Of a stretch of DNA of 64,000 nucleotides, positions 15,633 to 24,428 are shown piece after piece. The stretch is from positions 23,851 to 87,850 of the forward strand of contig NZ_JBNILN010000014.1 in the NCBI RefSeq assembly GCF_050107715.1. Direction: 5' to 3'. Under the pieces are notes generated by a model that saw only the letters and a program-made list of their open reading frames with translations, made no database searches and was not told where the DNA came from. Within the stretch, counting starts at the first letter, position 1. Each line of letters begins with the position of its first letter. A program made the position numbers and the translations under genes. The stretch is from Metabacillus_B sp050107715 (GTDB lineage Bacteria > Bacillota > Bacilli > Bacillales > Bacillaceae).

Positions 15633-15998
15633 TTATTTCTTTTTGTTCGCAACAGTACGGCGTGGGCCTTTACGTGTACGAGCATTGTTTTTAGTGTTTT
15701 GTCCGCGAACAGGTAAACCGCGGCGGTGGCGAAGACCACGGAAGCTTCCGATTTCGATAAGACGCTTGATGTTAAGGGAGATTTCGCGGCGAAGGTCTCC
15801 TTCTACTTTCAGCTTATCAATTACTTCACGGATTTTTCCAAGTTCTTCTTCGGTAAGATCGCGTACACGAGTATCCTCAGAAACTCCAGCTTCAGCAAGA
15901 ACCTTCTGAGCAGTTGTACGGCCAATCCCGAAAATGTAAGTTAATGAAATTACAACGCGCTTTTCGCGTGGAATATCTACACCAGCAATACGAGCCAT
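15633..15998 (-). CDS. rpsM: 30S ribosomal protein uS13
   Basis: The protein is 121 residues with the usual MARIAGVDIPREKRVVISL start, GLRHRRGLPVRGQ(R/N)T centre and basic tail. It bridges the subunits and contacts P-site tRNA. It follows rpmJ by 23 bp. Confidence 0.98.
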   Translation of the reverse strand: MARIAGVDIPREKRVVISLTYIFGIGRTTAQKVLAEAGVSEDTRVRDLTEEELGKIREVIDKLKVEGDLRREISLNIKRLIEIGSFRGLRHRRGLPVRGQNTKNNARTRKGPRRTVANKKK

Positions 15999-16021
15999 TT
16001 GTCAGTGCACCTCCTTATGTT

Positions 16022-16389
<368 letters not shown>

Positions 16390-16452
16390 TAAGTTGTTCT
16401 CCCTTCTTCAAATCAGCAACCTGACAAACTGGCAATTCCATATAGCCGGCAG

Positions 16453-16642
16453 CTATAGAAGGATTGCCGCTTTATTTACACTGCTCTGAACTTCCGGAGA
16501 TACGCAATTAAAGAACTTAAAGTGGTGGATGTGTTCTGGGGAGAATGAAACTTCCGTTTGTCTCCATCTGCCACTATAACGAGACTCAAACTTCCGGAGT
16601 TCTGCTTCCGTCTGCAGTCTGTTAAAGCGTCATCGCCTTTTT
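16453..16642 (-). pseudogene. Frameshifted remnant of the ybzG-type KOW-domain protein gene
   Basis: In B. subtilis a small KOW-domain RNA-binding protein gene, ybzG, lies between map and infA. Here the 259-bp gap translates on the minus strand to SLVIVADGDKRKFHSP, very close to the VIADGDKRK core I recall for that family, but the frame then drifts and ends at 16476. In another frame the sequence continues as FNCVSPEVQSSVN, matching the family's conserved SPEVQ segment, and stops at 16453. The N-terminal part lacks a start codon in frame. A single-base indel near the CCCC at about 16544 would explain the shift. The remnant looks recent because both halves are still recognisable. Confidence 0.7.
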
Positions 16643-16648
16643 TTGCAT

Positions 16649-17395
16649 TTAAGCTTTTGTTAGGATTTCATAACCAGTTTCAGTGATGGCAATCGTATGC
16701 TCAAAATGAGCGCACTTTTTACCATCGACAGTTACAACCGTCCAGTTATCCTGAAGGGTTCTAACGTATCTTGAACCCGCGTTGACCATCGGTTCAATTG
16801 CCAGAACCATGCCGGGTTTCAGCCTAGGCCCTTTGCCTGGCGGTCCAAAGTGAGGAATTTGCGGATCTTCATGAAGTTCCTGTCCTACACCATGCCCAAC
16901 ATATTCTCTGACGATTGAAAATCCTTCGCCTTCTGCATAGAGCTGGATAGCATGAGAGATGTTTGATAAACGATCTCCAGGCTTAGCTTCATTCAGCCCT
17001 CTATATAAAGACTCTTCTGTAACGTCCAGCAGCTTTTGCGTTTCTTCGGAAATGGCGCCTACCGGATATGTCCAGGCTGAGTCACCGTGATAGCCATTAT
17101 ACTTAGCACCGATATCGATGCTGATAATGTCTCCTTCATTTAACACCCGGTCGCCCGGAATGCCGTGAACGAGCTCTTCGTTGACAGAAGCACATATGCT
17201 TCCGCGGAATCCATTATACCCTTTGAAGGAAGGAATTGCATGATGCATGCGTATAAACTTTTCGGCAATACTATCCAATTCTTTCGTCGTAATACCGGGC
17301 TGGATATGTTTTTTTAATTCCTGATGGGTCAGTGCAACGATCCGGCCAGCTTCCTTCATGATTTCAATCTCACGCGGAGTCTTGCAGATGATCAT
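16649..17395 (-). CDS. map: Methionine aminopeptidase, type I
   Basis: The protein is 248 residues. It starts MIICKTPREIEIMKEAGRIV. Metal ligands of the pita-bread fold are visible in SIDIGAKYNGYHGDSAWT (two Asp), GHGVGQELHEDP (His), IEPMV (Glu) and EHTIAIT (Glu). It removes the initiator methionine from nascent proteins. Its ATG overlaps the adk stop by four bases, indicating coupled translation in the secY-adk-map unit. Confidence 0.98.
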   Translation of the reverse strand: MIICKTPREIEIMKEAGRIVALTHQELKKHIQPGITTKELDSIAEKFIRMHHAIPSFKGYNGFRGSICASVNEELVHGIPGDRVLNEGDIISIDIGAKYNGYHGDSAWTYPVGAISEETQKLLDVTEESLYRGLNEAKPGDRLSNISHAIQLYAEGEGFSIVREYVGHGVGQELHEDPQIPHFGPPGKGPRLKPGMVLAIEPMVNAGSRYVRTLQDNWTVVTVDGKKCAHFEHTIAITETGYEILTKA

Positions 17396-18045
17396 TCAGC
17401 TGATCCCCCAAGCAGGGCTTTGATATCTGTAAACACTTTACGGATATCCTGCTGCCCGTCGATCTGTCTTACATAGCCTTTCTGGCTATAGTAGTCTAGA
17501 AGCGGCTTGCTTTGTTTCACGTTAACTTCCAAACGGTTAGAAACCGTTTCTTCGTTGTCATCGGCGCGCTGATAAAGCTCTCCGCCACATTTGTCGCAAA
17601 CACCCTCTTTTGCAGGAGGATTAAAGACTAAGTGGTAAGTAGCTCCGCAATCTTTGCATATGCGGCGGCCGGTCAATCGTTCCATAAGGATGCTCTTATC
17701 CACATCGATATTAATCACGTGGTCAAGCTTTTTGCCAAGATCAGAGAGAATCGTTTCCAGTGCCTCTGCCTGTGCTACGGTACGGGGAAAACCATCAAGC
17801 AAGAAACCTTTTTCACAATCATCTTTGCCCAATCTTTCGCGAACAATACCGATTGTCACTTCGTCAGGTACAAGCTCGCCCTTATCCATGAAGGATTTTG
17901 CCTGAAGACCTAATTCCGTTTCTTCCTTTATTGCTGCTCGGAACATATCTCCAGTTGAGATATGAGGGATTTGATATTCTTCTGTGATTTGTTCTGCCTG
18001 AGTTCCTTTACCGGCACCGGGCAGACCCATTAATACTAGATTCAT
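17392..18045 (-). CDS. adk: Adenylate kinase
   Basis: The protein is 217 residues. The P-loop GLPGAGKGT spans 7-15, the LID domain about 120-160 carries four zinc-binding cysteines (C130, C133, C150 and C153) as in Gram-positive enzymes, and the DGFPRT motif is at 84-89. It converts ATP + AMP to 2 ADP. It follows secY by 57 bp and overlaps map. Confidence 0.98.
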   Translation of the reverse strand: MNLVLMGLPGAGKGTQAEQITEEYQIPHISTGDMFRAAIKEETELGLQAKSFMDKGELVPDEVTIGIVRERLGKDDCEKGFLLDGFPRTVAQAEALETILSDLGKKLDHVINIDVDKSILMERLTGRRICKDCGATYHLVFNPPAKEGVCDKCGGELYQRADDNEETVSNRLEVNVKQSKPLLDYYSQKGYVRQIDGQQDIRKVFTDIKALLGGSAE

Positions 18046-18102
18046 CCGATTTCCCCCTCAGTCTCTATATAAAGGGAATGGGCGCAGCTGCGTCCCATTA
18101 CC

Positions 18103-19401
18103 TTACTGTTTAATAAAGCCTTTGTAATTACGTTTTACAAGCTGGCTTTCCAGCCCTTTCATTGTCTCAAGCGCAACTCCGATTACAATCAGCAAGCTTG
18201 TTCCGCCAATCTGTGCGGATTGGGGAAGACCGGCAAATGCAATAAACAGAGTAGGAAGAGTGGCAATGACTGCAAGGAAAATAGCGCCGACAAATGTTAA
18301 ACGGTACAAAACCTTTGTTAAATATTCCTGTGTGCTTTTTCCGGGACGAATCCCTGGAACATATCCGCCCTGCTTCTTTAAGTTATCGGCCATCTGTTCA
18401 GGATTAACCTGGACGAACGCATAGAAATACGTGAAGGCGACAATCAAAGCAACGTAGATGGTGGCTCCAATCGGATGAGTTGTTGTGAGATTGGTCGTGA
18501 TCCAGCTCGTCACAGCATTTTCTCCGAAGAAATTAGCGATCGTCGGCGGTGTAATCAGGAATGATACCGCGAAGATTACAGGAATTACGCCTGCAGGATT
18601 CACTTTCAGCGGAAGGTGAGTGGACTGGCCGCCACCTTGCGGACCTGAACCTGATGCCCTTTTAGCGTATTGAATAGGGATTTTGCGAAGTGCCTGCTGC
18701 ACGAAGATTGTTCCGACAATAATAGCCAGGACGGCAATCACAAGCAGGATCAGGATCACTATTCGCAAGAACAGCTGATCTCCCGCATCAGTAAATAACT
18801 GAGCATAAATCTGGTTGAGAGTAGTAGGAATTGCTGCAACAATTCCGGCAAATATGATGATGGAGATACCGTTCCCCACACCCTTTGCCGTGATCTGCTC
18901 CCCAAGCCACATCAAGAAAGCAGTACCTGCTGTTAGGACCACTGCTATCAGGAGATAGGAAGGTACACCAGCGTTCTCAATCAATGTGCCGCCAAGCAGG
19001 TTGTTAAACCCGATCGACATACCAATTGCCTGGATGAAACCAAGAACAATGGTGAAATATCTCGTAAATTGAGCCAATTTACGTCTTCCAACTTCACCTT
19101 GCTTAGACCACTCCGTGAACTTCGGTACTACATCCATTTGAAGGAGCTGAACAATAATGGAGGCGGTGATATACGGCATAATTCCCATTGCAAGAATGGA
19201 GTAATTAAACAGTGCTCCCCCGCCAAATGTGTTCAAGACTCCGAAAACGCTCATTTGATCCTGGGCAGCAAGGGCTTCCGTGTTGACTCCAGGAACAGGG
19301 ATGAATGTCCCGATACGAAATACGATAAGCATTAAAAGAGTGAATATAATTTTGTTTCTTATATCACTCACGCGCATGAAATTGGAGATTGTTTTAAACA
19401 T
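18103..19401 (-). CDS. secY: Protein translocase subunit SecY
   Basis: The protein is 432 residues with ten predicted membrane helices; the first begins at about residue 18 (IIFTLLMLIVFRIGTFIPVPG). The cytoplasmic loop RASGSGPQGGGQSTHLPLKVN and the C-terminal RNYKGFIKQ are typical. It forms the protein-conducting channel with SecE and SecG. The start codon overlaps the rplO stop (TAATG), giving translational coupling. Confidence 0.98.
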   Translation of the reverse strand: MFKTISNFMRVSDIRNKIIFTLLMLIVFRIGTFIPVPGVNTEALAAQDQMSVFGVLNTFGGGALFNYSILAMGIMPYITASIIVQLLQMDVVPKFTEWSKQGEVGRRKLAQFTRYFTIVLGFIQAIGMSIGFNNLLGGTLIENAGVPSYLLIAVVLTAGTAFLMWLGEQITAKGVGNGISIIIFAGIVAAIPTTLNQIYAQLFTDAGDQLFLRIVILILLVIAVLAIIVGTIFVQQALRKIPIQYAKRASGSGPQGGGQSTHLPLKVNPAGVIPVIFAVSFLITPPTIANFFGENAVTSWITTNLTTTHPIGATIYVALIVAFTYFYAFVQVNPEQMADNLKKQGGYVPGIRPGKSTQEYLTKVLYRLTFVGAIFLAVIATLPTLFIAFAGLPQSAQIGGTSLLIVIGVALETMKGLESQLVKRNYKGFIKQ

Positions 19402-19841
19402 TAGATCACCTCAGCTGTACCGCCGGCAGCTTCAATTGCTTCTTTCGCGGAAGAGGAGAATTTGTTCGCTTTTACAGTGAGTTTCTTCTCGATGCTGCCT
19501 TCGCCAAGAATCTTCACGCCGGCTTTTGTGCTGCTAAGCACGCCAGTTTCAAGAAGAAGCTCAGGAGTAACTTCTGCACCATCCTCGAAACGGTTCAGTC
19601 TGTCAAGGTTAACAACCGCGTACTCTTTGCGGTTGATATTCTTGAATCCGCGTTTAGGCAAACGTCTGAATAGTGGAGTTTGACCACCCTCGAATCCAGG
19701 ACGAACACCTCCGCCAGAACGGGCGTTTTGACCTTTATGACCTTTACCAGCGGTTTTACCGTTGCCAGATCCGATTCCACGGCCTAAACGATTGCGTTCG
19801 CGGCGTGAACCTTCTGCTGGTTTCAATTCATGAAGTTTCAT
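19401..19841 (-). CDS. rplO: 50S ribosomal protein uL15
   Basis: The protein is 146 residues, starting MKLHELKPAEGSRRERNRLG with the Gly/Arg-rich extension GKGHKGQNARSGGGVRPGFEG that penetrates the 23S rRNA. It lies between rpmD and secY and overlaps the latter. Confidence 0.98.
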   Translation of the reverse strand: MKLHELKPAEGSRRERNRLGRGIGSGNGKTAGKGHKGQNARSGGGVRPGFEGGQTPLFRRLPKRGFKNINRKEYAVVNLDRLNRFEDGAEVTPELLLETGVLSSTKAGVKILGEGSIEKKLTVKANKFSSSAKEAIEAAGGTAEVI

Positions 19842-19874
19842 CAGGACACCTCCTTATTTATCGAACAAATACGA

Positions 19875-20057
19875 TTATTGTTCTTTTACTGATACCAAGT
19901 GTGATACTTTGTTGATCATGCCGCGGATAGCCGCGTTGTCTTCGTGTACCACTGTTTGGTGCATTTTGCGCAAGCCAAGTGTTTTAACTGTTACACGCTG
20001 GTTTTCAGGACGTCCGATAACACTGCGAGTAAGGGTGATCGCTAATTTGTTTGCCAT
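19875..20057 (-). CDS. rpmD: 50S ribosomal protein uL30
   Basis: The protein is 60 residues, MANKLAITLTRSVIGRPENQ to KVSHLVSVKEQ, full length. It sits between rpsE (13 bp upstream) and rplO. Confidence 0.98.
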   Translation of the reverse strand: MANKLAITLTRSVIGRPENQRVTVKTLGLRKMHQTVVHEDNAAIRGMINKVSHLVSVKEQ

Positions 20058-20070
20058 TATCTTTCCCCCC

Positions 20071-20571
20071 TTATCCTAACAGTTCTTCTACAGATTTTCC
20101 ACGAAGCTTAGCAACTTCTTCAGCTTTCTTAAGTTGCTTTAAGCCTTCAAGTGTCGCACGAACCATGTTGATTGGTGTGTTGGAGCCCAGGGATTTAGAT
20201 AGGATGTCACCTACACCTGCAAGCTCAAGCACTGCACGAACTGGTCCGCCTGCGATAACTCCGGTACCTTCTGAAGCAGGCTTCAGCAGAATGTTGCCGG
20301 CTCCGAAACGTCCGATCACTTCGTGTGGAATGGATGTACCTACCATTGGTACAGTAACTAGGTTCTTTTTCGCATCTTCAATTGCTTTACGGATTGCTTC
20401 TGGCACCTCTTGCGCTTTACCTGTACCGAATCCAACTCGGCCATTCTTGTCGCCTACAACAACAAGTGCAGCAAAACGGAAGCGACGACCACCTTTAACA
20501 ACCTTAGCAACGCGGTTTACGGTAACTACACGTTCTTCAAACTCTGATTTAACTGAGTCATTACGACGCAT
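20071..20571 (-). CDS. rpsE: 30S ribosomal protein uS5
   Basis: The protein is 166 residues. The dsRNA-binding-like N-terminal part (ERVVTVNRVAKVVKGGRRF) is followed by the ribosomal S5 C-terminal domain (MVGTSIPHEVIGRFGAGN). It helps shape the mRNA entry and the decoding centre. The spectinomycin loop (RVAKVVKGG) is wild type in appearance. It lies 23 bp after rplR. Confidence 0.98.
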   Translation of the reverse strand: MRRNDSVKSEFEERVVTVNRVAKVVKGGRRFRFAALVVVGDKNGRVGFGTGKAQEVPEAIRKAIEDAKKNLVTVPMVGTSIPHEVIGRFGAGNILLKPASEGTGVIAGGPVRAVLELAGVGDILSKSLGSNTPINMVRATLEGLKQLKKAEEVAKLRGKSVEELLG

Positions 20572-20594
20572 ACTGTGTTTCCCTCCTTTTCCTA

Positions 20595-20957
20595 TTAAAA
20601 TTCAAGTCCAGCTTCGCGGGCAGCGTCAGCAAGAGCTTTGATACGACCGTGGTAAAGGTATCCTCCACGATCAAATACGATAGATTTATGACCTTTATCA
20701 ACAGCACGCTTTGCAACAAGCTCTCCAACTTTTTGAGCTGCATCAAGGTTTGCAGTAGATTCAAGATTTAAATCTTTCTCCATGGAAGAAGCACTAACGA
20801 TGGTTACACCGTTTGTATCGTCGATCAGTTGAGCATAAATATGTTTATTTGAACGGAACACATTCAGACGAGGTCTTTCAGCTGTCCCGAATAGCTTTGA
20901 ACGTACGCGGGCATGTCTTCTTTTACGCACAGAATTTTTGCTAGCTTTAGTGATCAT
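20595..20957 (-). CDS. rplR: 50S ribosomal protein uL18
   Basis: The protein is 120 residues from the ATG at 20957 (MITKASKNSVRKRRHARV), preceded by AGGAGTG. A longer frame begins at 20981, but those eight extra residues are not in the family and encompass the ribosome binding site. It binds 5S rRNA together with uL5. It is placed between rplF and rpsE. Confidence 0.97.
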   Translation of the reverse strand: MITKASKNSVRKRRHARVRSKLFGTAERPRLNVFRSNKHIYAQLIDDTNGVTIVSASSMEKDLNLESTANLDAAQKVGELVAKRAVDKGHKSIVFDRGGYLYHGRIKALADAAREAGLEF

Positions 20958-20990
20958 CAGGGTCACTCCTTTCTTAGCCATTAAGCGGCA

Positions 20991-21527
20991 TTACTTCGCA
21001 GTTTTACCTTCTTTACGGCGTACAAATTCACCTTCATAGCGAATACCTTTGCCTTTGTAAGGCTCAGGCGGACGAGTAGCACGGATGTTAGAAGCGATAG
21101 CTCCTACGCGCTCTTTGTCTGTACCTTTAACGATAACTTTCGTTTGAGTAGGCACTTCGATTTCGATTCCTTGTTCTGGTGTAATCTCAACAGGGTGAGA
21201 GTAGCCAACGTTCAGGATCAGTTTGTTTCCTGATTTAGAAGCACGGTAACCTACACCGACAAGCTCCAAGCCTTTTTCAAACCCTTTGGAAACACCTTCT
21301 ACCATGTTTCCGATGATGCTGCGGGTTGTACCGTGAAGGGCACGGTGATCTTTATGATCGGAAGGACGGCTGACCGTTAGTACGTTTTCCTCGATGGAAA
21401 TCGTAATGTCCGGGTGGAATGTGCGAGTCAATTCCCCTTTAGGACCTTTAACGGTAACCGTGTTCTCGTTCATTTTGATTGTAACATCAGATGGGATCTC
21501 AAGCAGTTTTTTACCGACACGAGACAT
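20991..21527 (-). CDS. rplF: 50S ribosomal protein uL6
   Basis: The protein is 178 residues, MSRVGKKLLEIPSDVTIKM through the C-terminal EPYKGKGIRYEGEFVRRKEG motif. It has two alpha-beta domains. It sits near the factor-binding site of the 50S subunit. It follows rpsH by 28 bp. Confidence 0.98.
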   Translation of the reverse strand: MSRVGKKLLEIPSDVTIKMNENTVTVKGPKGELTRTFHPDITISIEENVLTVSRPSDHKDHRALHGTTRSIIGNMVEGVSKGFEKGLELVGVGYRASKSGNKLILNVGYSHPVEITPEQGIEIEVPTQTKVIVKGTDKERVGAIASNIRATRPPEPYKGKGIRYEGEFVRRKEGKTAK

Positions 21528-21555
21528 AATTTACACCTCCATTCTTATTAACTTA

Positions 21556-21954
21556 TTACCAAACGTATGCTAGTACTTCTCCGCCAGCTTGTTTAGCACG
21601 GGCTTCTTTGTCAGTGATGACACCTTGAGAAGTTGAGATGATTGCGATTCCAAGGCCGTTAAGTACGCGAGGTACTTCAGTCGCTTTCGCATAAACGCGA
21701 AGACCAGGCTTACTGATTCTTTTTAGACCAGTGATAACGCGCTCGTTGTTTGAACCGTATTTAAGGAAGATGCGGATAACACCTTGTTTGTTGTCTTCGA
21801 CGTATTCTACGTCACGGACAAAACCTTCACGCTTCAAGATTTCAGCAATCTCTTTTTTGATTTTTGAAGCAGGAACTTCCAGCTTCTCATGACGTACCAT
21901 ATTCGCATTACGGATGCGAGTAAGCAAATCTGCAATCGGATCTGTCATAACCAT
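21556..21954 (-). CDS. rpsH: 30S ribosomal protein uS8
   Basis: The protein is 132 residues, MVMTDPIADLLTRIRNANMV and the conserved GISTSQG-like IISTSQGVITDKEARA segment at the C-terminus. It binds the central domain of 16S rRNA and in the family can repress spc-operon translation. It follows rpsZ by 31 bp. Confidence 0.98.
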   Translation of the reverse strand: MVMTDPIADLLTRIRNANMVRHEKLEVPASKIKKEIAEILKREGFVRDVEYVEDNKQGVIRIFLKYGSNNERVITGLKRISKPGLRVYAKATEVPRVLNGLGIAIISTSQGVITDKEARAKQAGGEVLAYVW

Positions 21955-21985
21955 TGTTAAATTACCTCCTTCCCGTTATGGGGTA

Positions 21986-22171
21986 TTACCAGCTAGCTTT
22001 CTTAACGCCAGGAATTTGTCCTTTATAAGCAAGTTCACGGAAACAAATACGGCAAAGTTTAAATTTGCGAATCACAGAATGTGGACGTCCGCAGCGTTCG
22101 CAGCGAGTATATGCCTGAACGTTAAACTTTGGAGAGCGTTTTTGTTTCGCGATCATAGATTTTTTGGCCAC
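21986..22171 (-). CDS. rpsZ: 30S ribosomal protein uS14, zinc-binding type
   Basis: The protein is 61 residues, the short zinc form (rpsN1/rpsZ). CERC and CRIC supply the four zinc cysteines. It starts MAKKSMIAKQKR and ends with the conserved PGVKKASW. It is in the standard site between rplE and rpsH. A zinc-free paralogue, if present, lies elsewhere. Confidence 0.98.
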   Translation of the reverse strand: MAKKSMIAKQKRSPKFNVQAYTRCERCGRPHSVIRKFKLCRICFRELAYKGQIPGVKKASW

Positions 22172-22191
22172 GATTTCGCCTCCCTTTACGA

Positions 22192-22731
22192 TTATTTTTG
22201 GAATGGCATTCCAAACTGGGTAAGTAGTTCACGAGCTTCTTCGTCTGTATTAGCAGTTGTAACAATAACGATATCCATACCGCGAACCTTAGTAACTTGA
22301 TCGTAATCAATTTCAGGGAAGATCAATTGCTCTTTAACACCTAGAGTGTAGTTGCCGCGTCCGTCGAAAGACTTTTTGGAAATTCCGCGGAAGTCACGTA
22401 CACGTGGTAAAGAAACAGATACCAATTTGTCCAGGAATTCGTACATGCGCTCGCCGCGAAGTGTTACTTTCGCACCGATCGGCATGCCTTCACGAAGACG
22501 GAAACCGGCGATTGATTTTTTCGCACGGGTGATAACCGGCTTTTGACCAGCGATCGCAGTAAGCTCTTCAACAGCGTTGTCCAAAGATTTGGAGTTTGCT
22601 ACTGCTTCACCCACACCCATGTTAATCACGATTTTTTCAAGTTTAGGAACTTGCATTACGGATTTATAGCTAAACTTGCTCATTAGAGCAGGAGTTACTT
22701 CTTTTACAAACTTTTCTTTAAGGCGGTTCAT
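22192..22731 (-). CDS. rplE: 50S ribosomal protein uL5
   Basis: The protein is 179 residues, MNRLKEKFVKEVTPALMSKF, with IVINMGVGEA and the DYDQVTKVRGMDIVIVTTA segment. It binds 5S rRNA and contacts P-site tRNA. It lies 25 bp after rplX. Confidence 0.98.
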   Translation of the reverse strand: MNRLKEKFVKEVTPALMSKFSYKSVMQVPKLEKIVINMGVGEAVANSKSLDNAVEELTAIAGQKPVITRAKKSIAGFRLREGMPIGAKVTLRGERMYEFLDKLVSVSLPRVRDFRGISKKSFDGRGNYTLGVKEQLIFPEIDYDQVTKVRGMDIVIVTTANTDEEARELLTQFGMPFQK

Positions 22732-22756
22732 ATGATAGACCTCCCTTCCTTAGTTA

Positions 22757-23068
22757 CTATTTATCTAGAGATTCACCAGATTTTTTTGCAACACGTATTC
22801 TTTTGCCGTCAACCATTTTAGAACCTACACGAGTTGGTTCTCCGCTTTTAGGGTCAATCAGCATTACGTTGGATACATGGATTGGCGACTCTTGGCTGAC
22901 GATTCCGCCTTGAGTGTTTGTTTGTGTTGGTTTAGAGTGTTTTTTTACAACATTCACACCTTCAACCAGCACACGGTCTTTCTTAGGGTAAGCTTCAAGC
23001 ACTTTACCTTGCTTGCCTTTATCCTTACCAGAGATAACCATTACATTATCACCTTTTTTAACATGCAT
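22757..23068 (-). CDS. rplX: 50S ribosomal protein uL24
   Basis: The protein is 103 residues. The KOW motif (DNVMVISGKDKGKQGKVLEA) is at the N-terminus. It initiates 50S assembly and lies at the exit tunnel. It follows rplN by 37 bp. Confidence 0.98.
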   Translation of the reverse strand: MHVKKGDNVMVISGKDKGKQGKVLEAYPKKDRVLVEGVNVVKKHSKPTQTNTQGGIVSQESPIHVSNVMLIDPKSGEPTRVGSKMVDGKRIRVAKKSGESLDK

Positions 23069-23105
23069 CTTGTCCGCACCTCCTTAGTAAGGCAATAAAT
23101 TTTAA

Positions 23106-23474
23106 TTAAAGAACTTCTGGAGCCAGGGAAACAATCTTCATAAAGCTGTTTTCACGCAGCTCACGAGCAACTGGTCCGAAAATACGCGTTCCGCGCGGGC
23201 TTTTGTCATCACGGATGATTACACAAGCATTTTCATCGAAACGAATGTAAGAACCGTCAGTACGGCGTGCACCGCTCTTTGTACGAACGATAACAGCCTT
23301 AACTACGTCTCCTTTTTTAACAACGCCTCCTGGTGTTGCTTGTTTAACCGTACACACGATTACATCACCAATGTTAGCTGTTTTACGTCCGGATCCGCCA
23401 AGGACTTTAATTGTTAGTACTTCACGTGCTCCAGAGTTGTCAGCAACTTTTAAGCGAGATTCTTGTTGAATCAT
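23106..23474 (-). CDS. rplN: 50S ribosomal protein uL14
   Basis: The protein is 122 residues, MIQQESRLKVADNSGAREVL and C-terminal ELRENSFMKIVSLAPEVL, full length. It forms an intersubunit bridge. It is 40 bp after rpsQ in the spc cluster. Confidence 0.98.
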   Translation of the reverse strand: MIQQESRLKVADNSGAREVLTIKVLGGSGRKTANIGDVIVCTVKQATPGGVVKKGDVVKAVIVRTKSGARRTDGSYIRFDENACVIIRDDKSPRGTRIFGPVARELRENSFMKIVSLAPEVL

Positions 23475-23514
23475 TCACGTTACCTCCCTTCGGAATTCAC
23501 TATCCGAACATTTA

Positions 23515-23778
23515 TTAGATAATAACAGCTTCTTCAACGATTTCTACAAGACGGAAACGTTTTGTCGCAGATTGCGGACGAGTTTCCATGATTCTTACGA
23601 TATCGCCAATTTTAGCTTGGTTTTCTTCGTCATGCGCTTTGAACTTCTTAGAGTACTTTACTCGTTTGCCGTATAGAGAATGAGTTTTGTAAGTTTCAAC
23701 TAGAACAGTGATGGTTTTATCCATTTTGTCGGATACAACACGGCCAGTGTATACCTTACGCTGGTTGCGTTCACTCAT
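23515..23778 (-). CDS. rpsQ: 30S ribosomal protein uS17
   Basis: The protein is 87 residues, an OB-fold protein beginning MSERNQRKVYTGRVVSDKMD. It binds helix 11 of 16S rRNA. It follows rpmC by 21 bp. Confidence 0.98.
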   Translation of the reverse strand: MSERNQRKVYTGRVVSDKMDKTITVLVETYKTHSLYGKRVKYSKKFKAHDEENQAKIGDIVRIMETRPQSATKRFRLVEIVEEAVII

Positions 23779-23799
23779 TTTGCAAACCTCCTCTCGGGT

Positions 23800-24003
23800 T
23801 TATCGATTATTAGAAGCGATCTCTCTCTCGCGGATTACAGTTTTCATACGAGCGATTGCTTTACGTACTTCACGGATGCGAGCAGTGTTTTCAAGCTGGC
23901 CGGTAGCAAGCTGGAAACGAAGGTTGAAAAGCTCTTCTTTAAGGGATTTTACTTTTTGTTCGATTTCGGCAGTGGTTAAATCACGGATATCATTAGCTTT
24001 CAT
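23800..24003 (-). CDS. rpmC: 50S ribosomal protein uL29
   Basis: The protein is 67 residues from the ATG at 24003 (MKANDIRDLTTAEIEQKVKS). The frame is open five codons further, but that start lies inside rplP without its own site. GGTGGTGA within the rplP end serves as the ribosome binding site. The gene overlaps the rplP stop by 11 bp. It is a two-helix protein at the tunnel exit where trigger factor and SRP dock. Confidence 0.97.
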   Translation of the reverse strand: MKANDIRDLTTAEIEQKVKSLKEELFNLRFQLATGQLENTARIREVRKAIARMKTVIREREIASNNR

Positions 24004-24427
24004 TTGATTCACCACCAATTTCCTCGCGTCTCACGAATTTTGTTTTAATCGGCAGTTTGTGAGATGCAAGACGCAATGCTTCACGAGCAACTTCTTCAGG
24101 TACACCTGCAATCTCAAACAATACTTTACCTGGTTTAACTACAGCGACCCATCCCTCAGGAGCACCTTTACCGGAACCCATTCGGACTTCTAGAGGCTTA
24201 GCAGTATAAGGTTTGGAAGGGAAAATTTTGATCCATACTTTACCGCCACGTTTCATGTAACGAGTCATCGCGATACGAGCTGCCTCGATTTGACGGTTTG
24301 TGATCCAAGATGCTTCCAAAGCTTGAATGCCGTATTCACCAAAGTGTACTTCCGCACCGCCTTTTGCACGGCCGCGCATTTTTCCGCGATGCTCTCTGCG
24401 ATACTTAACACGTTTAGGCAATAACAT
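23993..24427 (-). CDS. rplP: 50S ribosomal protein uL16
   Basis: The protein is 144 residues from MLLPKRVKYRREHRGKMRGR, the family start, preceded by AGGAGG. An upstream extension to 24499 overlaps rpsC and is rejected. It sits near the A-site tRNA elbow and is needed for peptidyl transferase assembly. Confidence 0.97.
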   Translation of the reverse strand: MLLPKRVKYRREHRGKMRGRAKGGAEVHFGEYGIQALEASWITNRQIEAARIAMTRYMKRGGKVWIKIFPSKPYTAKPLEVRMGSGKGAPEGWVAVVKPGKVLFEIAGVPEEVAREALRLASHKLPIKTKFVRREEIGGESNES

Positions 24428-24428
24428 A

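Noticed and set aside
20051..20641. A 196-residue plus-strand frame opposite rpsE/rplR
   Set aside because: It is the reverse of two certain ribosomal genes and has Ser/Pro/Arg-rich antisense composition.
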